Below, piece after piece: positions 8,401 through 12,135 of a DNA stretch of 12,135 bases (positions are counted from its first letter, which is position 1; every line of letters starts with the position of its first letter). The position numbers were made by a program, and so were the translations under genes. Source of the DNA: an uncultured Lachnospiraceae bacterium (GTDB lineage Bacteria; Bacillota_A; Clostridia; Lachnospirales; Lachnospiraceae). The notes beneath the pieces were generated by a model. It ran no database searches, was not told the DNA's origin, and saw nothing but the letters and a program-made list of their open reading frames with translations. The stretch covers positions 1-12,135 of the forward strand of contig CADBME010000029.1 of the NCBI GenBank assembly GCA_902795715.1, written 5' to 3'.

Positions 8401-9878
8401 GATTCCTCTTTCAGGGCCGCCACAGCGGTGGGAACTCCGGCACTAAGATCTGTTGAAAAGGAAACCGTTTCGCCGGCATCATAGGTGCCGTCCTCATGGT
8501 CAAGCGTTACGCCAAGCTCCTCGCCTTTTTTGATGATGACCTTATATTTGCCTTCGGTATCCTCCGTTTCCGCTTCGGAAAGAGCTTCCGTCTCTTCCTC
8601 GGAAAGATCCTCTGTCTCTTCACTTAGTCCCTCAGTAAGGTCTTCCATCTGGGTTTCCAGGGCCGTTTCTTCTGTCTCTTCTAAGGGAGCGATCTCGCTG
8701 ACATCTTCGGTTTCTTCTTCAAGCGCTTCCGTAACAGCCTCTGTGAGGAAATAATCCTCCCCCAAAGACTCACTCTCTTCGCTTATCGCTTCTGTGGGCG
8801 TTTCTTCATCCCCGTCTGAAGATTCCTCATCATCAGGACTTTCCTGATCTGAAGAAGAGGCATCGCTTCTGGTTTCGCTTTCCCTTGTCTCACCCATTTC
8901 CATGACAAGGACAGGGCGAAGGACATACCACATCTTCTCGCCGTTACCATGGCTGATGCGGTAGATCGTGCTGTATGTGCCGGGCGTATTGACATCCACC
9001 TCGTCGCTTACCAGTTCGATCTGGTCGGTGCTCTTATCATAGGAGATGCCTGTAAAGTCCGCTGCGGCGACAAACACGGATCCGTAGGGAAGGCAGAGCG
9101 TATCGACGGTCATGATGCTGCCCTGGGCCGGTAGTCCGTCATCCTCAATCACGGCCGTAAGCTCAATATCCGGCGTGGACTGCTGACCCGGATCGGTTTC
9201 TGCCTGCGTCTGAGGATCCTCCAAAGCCGGATCGGCAGTTTCCGGCTCTTCCAGGTACGTTTCTTCCGGATCAGTCTGCACATCCGTATTTTCCTGGGAA
9301 GGAACCTGCGATTCCTCATTTGCCGGGACTTCCTTATCTTCGTTTGAAACCATCTCGCTCTCAGGAAAATCCTGCTCAGGAGCCGGATTTTCCTGCGCCT
9401 GTTCAGCTATTTCATACTTCTCACAGGTCAGCCTGAAAATCAGGTCCTTATCCGGCATCAGAAAGCTTACCCTGCCGTATTCATCGGTTTCAAAAAAGGT
9501 CTCGTTTTTGTCCTTATCCTGCAGATGGATCTGGGTGACCGTAACGCCCTGCGCCGGGGTAAAGGCAAATTCGACCTTCTCATCCGCCCTGTACCTTAGC
9601 AGGATGTCCTTATCCTCTGGCAGGGCGTTTTCCGGGCGGTAAACCCTTCCCTCATCCACCATGAACGTGATCTCTTCATACCAGGGCAGTGTGATGATAT
9701 ATTCTTTCGCCTCCGTCTCCGGCTCGGGGATAACTTCGGGCTGCTCATCGGGAACATATTCTTCCAGAGCAGCTTCCGTAAGATCCTCCGCATAAACCGT
9801 CATGGGCGAGATCATGTTCGTCAGCATCAGTGCCGCTGACATGGCAAGTGAAATTACTCTGTTCGTTTTCTTTATCAT
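2469..9878 (-). CDS. Giant cell-wall-anchored thioester and SpaA/Cna-B repeat adhesin
   Basis: This 2469-residue surface protein is probably exported by Sec and anchored to peptidoglycan by a sortase. Residues 1-30 are a signal peptide, with the cleavage site after VYA. Residues 58-155 and 443-530 are two related beta domains, each ending in a F-x-MP-x(2)-D/N-type strand. Residues about 238-328 form an Ig-like domain. Between them lie acidic disordered linkers (156-238 and 329-443). Residues about 557-825 are a thioester domain, with C600 and Q668 as the likely thioester pair. From V830 come about 15 SpaA/Cna-B-like domains, starting near 830, 924, 1037, 1142, 1249, 1363, 1465, 1573 and 1692, then six tandem ones from 1873 to 2394. 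A helical insert (about 1718-1800) interrupts the ninth. The C-terminus has SPVKTG (2429-2434), one membrane span and a tail of Arg/Lys. The start has AGGAGG five bases upstream. Such proteins form Lys-Asn/Asp isopeptide-locked stalks. Its place in the conjugation operon suggests attachment to recipient cells, though host adhesion is also possible. Confidence 0.9.
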   Translation of the reverse strand: MIKKTNRVISLAMSAALMLTNMISPMTVYAEDLTEAALEEYVPDEQPEVIPEPETEAKEYIITLPWYEEITFMVDEGRVYRPENALPEDKDILLRYRADEKVEFAFTPAQGVTVTQIHLQDKDKNETFFETDEYGRVSFLMPDKDLIFRLTCEKYEIAEQAQENPAPEQDFPESEMVSNEDKEVPANEESQVPSQENTDVQTDPEETYLEEPETADPALEDPQTQAETDPGQQSTPDIELTAVIEDDGLPAQGSIMTVDTLCLPYGSVFVAAADFTGISYDKSTDQIELVSDEVDVNTPGTYSTIYRISHGNGEKMWYVLRPVLVMEMGETRESETRSDASSSDQESPDDEESSDGDEETPTEAISEESESLGEDYFLTEAVTEALEEETEDVSEIAPLEETEETALETQMEDLTEGLSEETEDLSEEETEALSEAETEDTEGKYKVIIKKGEELGVTLDHEDGTYDAGETVSFSTDLSAGVPTAVAALKEESNEKVDTADILYSEVSYNAGADTFTFEMPEENILLEVSEDAVFGTMLLAASAGDEWDDNTDVEAGSYYYFSDGTLHPFSSVMGSGGNDSYKYVRYKVDGKTYTVNAYCMQHSMTSPPSGTTYKNMIELDEGGDDKYLRKALFYGYGGPGWGGTFNGYNIKTIMTNYGCGSETRAMQHYLVDYLYDGESGFGGNLSSTAKDMLREIKAALAKMPDPTATELIPSLSTKATSNVTETFTWKANVAFVITLHLEDGVKLVNETTGKSGTGNVSVKGGEKFHLEATGDMSKLKGEYAITSNYPLDFHAMLLKLANSQDIGFGYHTDSKGLALSVEWPDEGYVSVKKTASDGKSYDLSGCHIGVYSDSGATKLVHEFVTKKDGSADAYKVTPGTYYAKEISVPEGWNVNTGIVKVTVSASNSTAANAAIASVSNTRATKEIEIQKKDADTGKTEPYNGSYSFTGMKVNIYSDAGLTSLVETLTTDAKGYAKSSPLQYGTYYVREITAPKGYDIYNHTFTVVLANQVKVDGANTSKASLLFADPPRKKSVEVQKIDADTGKAEPYNDRYSFDKMEVTIYSDAACKNAVTKITTDAKGYGKSTDLYYGTYYARETKAPSGYDLYDHTFTVVIDDTVKVDNTSTAKIQMKDPAKKKPMEVQKIDKDTGKAEPFNKNYSFDQMEVTIYSDKELKNVVQVLVSDAKGHAKSKDLYYGTYYVKETKPPKGYQLYDHTFEVVIGNDLTVDGKKVDTVNLSFTDEIIRKPIRLQKYDKEKGTAAPNNKAVTFKGAQYTIYADAEMTKELEVLTADENGMAISKPYPYETYYVKETQTPVGYLPDEITYKVVIDDTVTVNGAVMDVVENKMGVVSSYEQVIRGDISVMKYLDDNVETSILQEWIDKEMLKGIEFTLTHEDETVAPVRITTDRFGHAQTEKNALVYGTWTISETAGTPEGYQGLESAAIKVEENGVTLHYVVTNKKPQLSIILHKKDALTGELIPLKGAKFMILDGDGNPLTMPDNLDFSKLTDTFTTNEEGVIAFTMKFEPGTYTIKEVEAPEGFLLADEKEVTLNVDDDVKVAFVAEVEDIPQRGQIKVVKKDADTGETLKDGFTFDVFAAQDIKDASGKIRSEEIDGELRQLKAGTKVETITTGEDGTAMTRQLLLGSYRLIETGSAQYYSVDETAKEVTLSFDRQVETVRYDLAVKDEKTKFDLYKVDADTDAPLAGITFRIFSTADKEAEKARQVAQAVEQLRTEQEAAKQDLFEKQQVALSNLGDVTEERRAEFIANQEEELAAFEAGLAKDRQALEEKLMAELEITDISGLGTDFVTDENGQIHAEDLLHENTYYIYEIATLPGYNLDTTIHEFTVDDKGLIAGQKSYQVKLTNKPNVVEISKKDITGGEELPGATLTLSDSEGKEVEKWVSEKQPHVIKGLPTGIYTLKEEIAPEGYALAEDITFELTDSLTIQQVTMYDELLQIHFSKKEITGEKELPGASLKVTDLEGKVIDEWVSTEEDHVINLKVGKYILTEVAAPDKYATAESVPFEVKSDLSVQTVEMRDAPIQVEVSKKDITSKEELPGAHLQVLDVDGKVVEEWDSETEPHMISLNVGTYTLVETIAPDGFATASAISFEVKDTAEIQKVEMFDDITKVQISKQDITNEKELPGARLTITDKDGKKIDEWVSEKEPHFIEKLPVGTYTLTEVTSPDGYGTAEAVTFEVKNTTEIQTVVMKDAPLRKVEISKTDITTSKELPGAHVSVTDESGKVIDEWISTDKPHQMILDAGKYTLKEEKAPDGYVTAEEVAFEVVLAKDKDDIEVMKVEMKDDVTKVEISKQDITNEKELPGAKLIIRDKDGKEVKSWTSTKEPHMIEKLPAGKYTLTEVTAPKGYDIAETIEFEVTDSPEIVHVKMMDKPKDELVDLTGKKKVTSPGSPVITTPGYGGGTVTASPVKTGDYNRYLPAVVLVLCGAAGLGIVILGRRKKKPKKTN
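2695..4262 (-). repeat. Six tandem about 260-bp repeats encoding Cna-B-like domains
   Basis: Six consecutive units of about 86-91 codons start near 4262, 4000, 3745, 3490, 3225 and 2955. Each begins with a variant of ISKKDIT, continues with ELPGA, a DxxGK turn, a W-x-S, PH-x-I and (Y/I)-x-L-x-E-x-x-(A/S)P-x-x-(Y/F), and ends in M-x-D. The first Lys, the Glu and the final Asp are at the positions expected for an intramolecular isopeptide bond. Units four and six are the most alike at the DNA level (around 3423-3503 and 2886-2965), suggesting recent duplication or conversion. Boundaries are approximate. Confidence 0.85.
6140..7110 (-). repeat. Three longer tandem SpaA-type repeats within the adhesin
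   Basis: Three units of about 105-113 codons begin near 7110, 6770 and 6455. Each has the sequence type E-V/I-Q-K-x-DADTGK-x-EP-(Y/F)N, then M-(E/K)-V-x-IYSD, TDAKGY-type turns, YGTYY-(V/A)-(R/K)-E, and (Y)D-H/NHTFTVV. They are the second to fourth SpaA-like domains. They differ from the six C-terminal repeats in length and motif, so the stalk was built from at least two separately amplified modules. Boundaries are approximate. Confidence 0.75.
7404..8210 (-). other. Region encoding the thioester domain of the adhesin
   Basis: This segment codes for residues about 557-825. The motif NAYCMQ contains C600 (codon 8079-8081), and TRAMQHYLVDYLYDG contains Q668 (codon 7875-7877). The pairing of an aromatic-Cys motif with a later hydrophobic-Gln-x-x-aromatic motif, and the Gly-rich segment GYGGPGWGG between them, fits the Gram-positive thioester domain family. 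Those domains attach covalently to amines on target surfaces. Boundaries are estimates. Confidence 0.75.
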
Positions 9879-9883
9879 TTCGT

Positions 9884-9889
9884 CCTCCT
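9884..9889 (-). promoter_or_regulatory. Ribosome binding site of the adhesin gene
   Basis: AGGAGG on the minus strand sits five bases before the ATG at 9878. This perfect site fixes the start codon and puts a conventional signal peptide directly at the N-terminus. Confidence 0.85.
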
Positions 9890-9897
9890 GATAATCT

Positions 9898-9960
9898 TCA
9901 TAATGATACTGGTTTCATACGACGTTTTTCCGCGGCTGGTCCCTGACCTTGTGCATCCAT
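9898..9960 (-). CDS. Possible leader peptide upstream of the adhesin
   Basis: A very strong AAGGAGGG (9963-9970) lies between the leader terminator and the adhesin start, too far from the adhesin ATG to serve it. It is followed by overlapping ATGs at 9960 and 9957. The 9960 frame encodes 20 residues (MDAQGQGPAAEKRRMKPVSL) and stops 19 bases before the adhesin ATG. The 9957 frame, which has the better spacing, encodes 13 residues (MHKVRDQPRKNVV) and ends at 9916. Either could couple or tune adhesin translation. The only support is the ribosome binding site. Confidence 0.3.
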   Translation of the reverse strand: MDAQGQGPAAEKRRMKPVSL

Positions 9961-9978
9961 ATCCCTCCTTCCGGGCAT

Positions 9979-10010
9979 AAAAAAACAGACATACCCGTAA
10001 GTACGTCTGT
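9979..10010 (-). terminator. Intrinsic terminator in the adhesin leader
   Basis: On the minus strand ACAGACGTA (10010-10002) pairs with TATGTCTGT (9993-9985), a 9-bp stem with one G-T pair, across loop CTTACGGG, and is followed by a T-run (9984-9979). It lies about 70-100 bases after the proposed transcription start and 101 bases before the adhesin ATG. It could be an attenuator of the adhesin, or the end of a short leader RNA. Confidence 0.8.
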
Positions 10011-10029
10011 TGCCGTGTTTTTATTGAGG

Positions 10030-10068
10030 CAGGAGAATTATCACCTGACCCTTTCAGGTTTTCTCCTG
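10030..10068 (-). ncRNA. Compound hairpin in the adhesin leader RNA, class unknown
   Basis: On the minus strand an outer stem CAGGAGAA/TTCTCCTG (10068-10061 with 10037-10030) encloses an inner stem ACCTGA/TCAGGT (10059-10054 with 10048-10043) with loop AAGGG. The internal loop is asymmetric, with one base on one side and five on the other. It lies between the proposed promoter and the terminator, the place of a sensing element in an attenuated leader. I do not recognise it as a known riboswitch, T-box or protein-binding leader. The pairing is clear; a regulatory role is inference. Confidence 0.45.
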
Positions 10069-10083
10069 GTCTTTGATGGATAC

Positions 10084-10092
10084 ACTATAGCA
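10084..10092 (-). promoter_or_regulatory. Extended -10 promoter for the adhesin leader
   Basis: The minus strand reads TGCTATAGT, a TGn-extended -10 with one mismatch to TATAAT at 10089-10084. Transcription would start near 10077, just before the compound hairpin. No good TTGACA lies 16-18 bases upstream. That position falls in the first copy of the GGGACG/TGCGAC repeat, which suggests dependence on the extended -10 or on a protein bound to the repeats. Confidence 0.55.
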
Positions 10093-10100
10093 TGATATTT

Positions 10101-10206
10101 GTCGCATTGCGTCCCGGGTTTTCCCAGGAATTCTTATCCTGTCGCACTTCGTCCCAGAAATCCCATTTTGTCGCACGTCGTCCCCAAAATTCCATCTTGT
10201 CGCATT
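10101..10206. repeat. Degenerate direct repeat array upstream of the adhesin promoter
   Basis: On the plus strand GTCGCA-x(3)-CGTCCC occurs at 10101-10115, 10141-10155 and 10170-10184, and a partial copy GTCGCATTC begins at 10199. Spacings are 40, 29 and 29 bases. On the minus strand the unit is about GGGACG-N2-RTGCGACARRATRRGATT. The longer interval contains a GGGAAAACCC segment able to form a 6-bp hairpin. The fourth copy overlaps the stop codon of the upstream gene. Likely uses are binding of a regulator, or a remnant of past insertions. Confidence 0.75.
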
Positions 10207-12122
10207 CATTGTATTAATCTTGTATCAGTCAACGTATCATCATATATTTCACACGTCTTATGATCGAAGAGCACCCATTCAATCAGATCAAGTTCTCCAG
10301 GATGTTCTGAAATGAACTCTTTCACTGTAGTAATGGCAATTTTGGCAGCTACTTCTGTTGGAAAATGATAAGCCCCAGTTGAAATAGAGGGAAATGCCAC
10401 ACTGCGTATCTTATGGGTTACCGCCACCTGCAGAGAATTTCTATAGCAGTCTGCAAGAAGTTCTTTTTCCTTTCCTTTCCCGTTGTGCCAAACCGGACCA
10501 ACAGTATGAATAATATATTTGCACGGAAGATTATATGCACCAGTCAACTTGGCTTCACCTGTGTTGCATCCTTTGAGACCTTTGCATTCTTCCATCAGTT
10601 TTGGCCCAGCAGCCTTGTGAATTGCTTCGTCGACACCACCACCTCCCAACAGCTCTCGATTGGCGGCATTGACAATGGCTTCTACATCAGAAACCTTTGT
10701 TATATCTCCCTGCATCGTCCGGATTATTGTTCCTTTGTTCCAACCGTAATCTGGCACAAGTAACTCATCTTCACTTACCATAAGGTCAATCTGTTTCAAC
10801 GCTTCTTCCGGATCCAGCATGGTTGTAAGGTATTCTTCATAAGTATTATCATCTCTATATCGTTCATTATTCTCATACTTGAGCTGAGACCTGGATATGC
10901 TTTCGGAGGTATACTTATCGTTTTTCCTGAACTGATCCTCAGGAGAATTGATTCGTACAACTTCAGAATTTACTAGGTCAATGCTGACGCGTGCAGTATG
11001 GAAGGACCTGCTATACTGAGGTTTTGTTCCTGAAATTGAAACACTGATGATTTCTCTTATACTTTTCAGATCCTCTTTAGAAACCAGGCTGAAGAAATCA
11101 TATATTTTTTGATAATCATGGACCTTATCATCGTATAGATAGATTCCAAATGTATCAATAATGATTACTTTATCAGAATATGCCTCATTTCCCGGATCGG
11201 CAAGAGCCTGATCATGTGTCAGATTTAGCATGGACAGGGAACAATACTTGGAAACCTGCCCAATGAGATTTGCTTCAAGATCAACATTGAGCTTTACTTC
11301 AACTGGAAGATATTTTCCATTGAAAATGACAACATTATCTATATAGCCCCACTGCCCGTTCTTATTCTTGCAATAGCATTCCGCATATATTTTTCTGCTG
11401 TCGCTGATATCCTTCAAAAGATAATCGACAAAAGCCTTTCGAAACTGTTCTTCAAGCGTATAATGAAATCTGTAGTTTCTTGCTACTTCAAGCCAGTTTT
11501 CTCTGTTAATGCTACTTTCCCTTATTGGCTCAGAACGGCTTTTCAAAACATAGCCAGGAAGTGTATTCAGCTGAGCCATTTTATCTTTTAACAGGGAATA
11601 CTTATCCGAATAAACAGGTGTAATAGAACCGCCTTTGGATACAGGCACTTTTTCTTTAAATTGATCATAATGAAGTGGCTGCTCAAGAAGTACAATATCA
11701 TCTACTCTTGCGTAAACTCTTTTGTCTCCGGATACTTTTTCAATATTGCCAGCAACCTTGCCTACAGCGAAAATTCTTCCCCCATACCGGTCATAAAAAC
11801 TTTCTTCTCGCATTACTCCATAATTCAGAAGCCTGTAATCGCTTGGCTGCAGATGCTCTTTTAGTCGTTTTATTTCTGCACGAATATGTGAAATAGCCTG
11901 AATAGAGGAGACGGTAGTCATAAATAAGACAATATCCCCTTTCTTACACCACCTCGGGACAGACCAAACCTCTGAAGAATTCAGAAGAATCTGCTCTGGA
12001 TCTAATAACTTTTCGTTCTCCGTCATATAGTACAGAAGATCCTCAATGGTACTGGGTAATGCTATACTATTAATAAATGCCTGAACAGGGGCCTCCTTAC
12101 GGAAATTGAAATAATTTCGCAT
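10206..12122 (-). CDS. Fused PUA/EVE-like, PD-(D/E)XK nuclease-like and macro domain protein
   Basis: The visible frame gives 638 residues. The C-terminus (about 466-625) is a macro domain of the MacroD/YmdB type. It has GDIT (472-475), NAAN (485-488), the GGGGVDEAI loop (493-501), GCNTGEAKLT (518-527) and STGAY (581-585). Such domains bind ADP-ribose and often remove it from proteins or DNA. Residues 222-335 look like a PD-(D/E)XK nuclease: E224/E225 in a helix, D262 in GYID, E275-V-K277 in VEVK, then Q289-x3-Y293 and IDTFGIYLYD. Residues about 50-160, with a KKGDIVLF core, FAVGKV and YARVDDIVLL strands, resemble a PUA/EVE-type fold, the least certain part. Residues 345-460 are unassigned and polar. 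Base composition is more AT-rich than its neighbours. The ATG at 12122 touches its purine-rich upstream (GAGAGGGG) and no in-frame stop is visible before the edge, so the true start may lie outside. A defence or genome-maintenance role is inferred. Confidence 0.75.
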   Translation of the reverse strand: MRNYFNFRKEAPVQAFINSIALPSTIEDLLYYMTENEKLLDPEQILLNSSEVWSVPRWCKKGDIVLFMTTVSSIQAISHIRAEIKRLKEHLQPSDYRLLNYGVMREESFYDRYGGRIFAVGKVAGNIEKVSGDKRVYARVDDIVLLEQPLHYDQFKEKVPVSKGGSITPVYSDKYSLLKDKMAQLNTLPGYVLKSRSEPIRESSINRENWLEVARNYRFHYTLEEQFRKAFVDYLLKDISDSRKIYAECYCKNKNGQWGYIDNVVIFNGKYLPVEVKLNVDLEANLIGQVSKYCSLSMLNLTHDQALADPGNEAYSDKVIIIDTFGIYLYDDKVHDYQKIYDFFSLVSKEDLKSIREIISVSISGTKPQYSRSFHTARVSIDLVNSEVVRINSPEDQFRKNDKYTSESISRSQLKYENNERYRDDNTYEEYLTTMLDPEEALKQIDLMVSEDELLVPDYGWNKGTIIRTMQGDITKVSDVEAIVNAANRELLGGGGVDEAIHKAAGPKLMEECKGLKGCNTGEAKLTGAYNLPCKYIIHTVGPVWHNGKGKEKELLADCYRNSLQVAVTHKIRSVAFPSISTGAYHFPTEVAAKIAITTVKEFISEHPGELDLIEWVLFDHKTCEIYDDTLTDTRLIQ

Positions 12123-12135
12123 CCCCTCTCTAAAT

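Noticed and set aside
2469..9878. Possible assembly artefact or frameshift in the very long repetitive adhesin gene
   Set aside because: The frame is open over 2469 codons with a signal peptide at one end and a sorting signal at the other, and each repeat keeps its motif. Collapse or expansion of repeats in assembly cannot be excluded but no break is seen.
10030..10068. A known riboswitch class in the adhesin leader
   Set aside because: I compared it mentally with c-di-GMP, preQ1, ZTP, THF, fluoride, guanidine and SAM types and saw none of their conserved cores, so it is reported only as an unassigned structure.
10101..10206. Short regularly spaced repeats that might be a CRISPR array
   Set aside because: Only three full units of 15 bases, intervals of 14-25 bases that are themselves similar to each other, unequal spacing, and no cas genes. 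A regulator-binding or tandem-repeat origin fits better.
10206..12122. A complete DarTG toxin-antitoxin system
   Set aside because: The macro domain alone recalls DarG, but no DarT-type ADP-ribosyltransferase is visible in the window and the N-terminal parts differ. A partner upstream of the window cannot be excluded.
1..12135. tRNA, rRNA, insertion sequences, attachment sites or oriT
   Set aside because: No cloverleaf, rRNA motif, transposase frame, terminal inverted repeat or relaxase-associated origin was recognised on either strand.

Overview
The window looks like part of an integrative and conjugative element, or a related plasmid-like conjugative module, from a Gram-positive anaerobe, most likely a Clostridia/Lachnospiraceae-type Firmicute. 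The basis is the gene content: a small Maff2/VirB2-like membrane protein, a VirB6/TrbL-like membrane protein, a RadC-type JAB protein and a giant sortase-anchored SpaA/Cna-B surface protein. Strong AGGAGG-type ribosome binding sites agree with this. Species cannot be named from the sequence alone. All genes I can support are on the minus strand, so the biological reading order runs from high to low coordinates.

Reading order. (1) 12122-10206: a three-part protein with a PUA/EVE-like N-terminus, a PD-(D/E)XK nuclease-like centre and a C-terminal macro domain. By eye it is clearly more AT-rich than everything downstream and looks like accessory, possibly defensive, cargo. Its true start may lie beyond the window edge. 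(2) 10205-9879: a regulatory interval. It holds a 3.5-copy degenerate repeat, an extended -10 promoter, a compound hairpin, an intrinsic terminator and a possible 13-20 codon leader ORF. (3) 9878-2469: a 2469-residue cell-wall adhesin with a signal peptide, mosaic acidic N-terminal region, Cys-Gln thioester domain, about 15 SpaA/Cna-B-like isopeptide domains and a C-terminal sorting signal. (4) 2409-2113: a Maff2/VirB2-like two-helix protein with a signal peptide. (5) 2066-1905: a 53-aa hypothetical protein overlapping the next gene. (6) 1951-980: a RadC-like JAB domain joined to a second C-terminal domain. (7) 966-46: a VirB6-like polytopic membrane protein. (8) From position 19 off the left edge: the first codons of another gene.

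The likely joint role of genes 3-8 is conjugation. The adhesin would hold the donor to a recipient cell or a host surface. The Maff2-like and VirB6-like proteins would form part of the type IV secretion channel, and the RadC-like protein is a typical accessory DNA-metabolism gene of such elements. Transcription appears to be graded: an intrinsic terminator lies just before the ribosome binding sites of the leader ORF/adhesin, the Maff2-like gene and the 53-aa gene, whereas the 53-aa, RadC-like, VirB6-like and next genes are tightly coupled. The best candidates for something undescribed are the three-part nuclease/macro protein and the repeat-plus-structured-leader control region in front of the adhesin.
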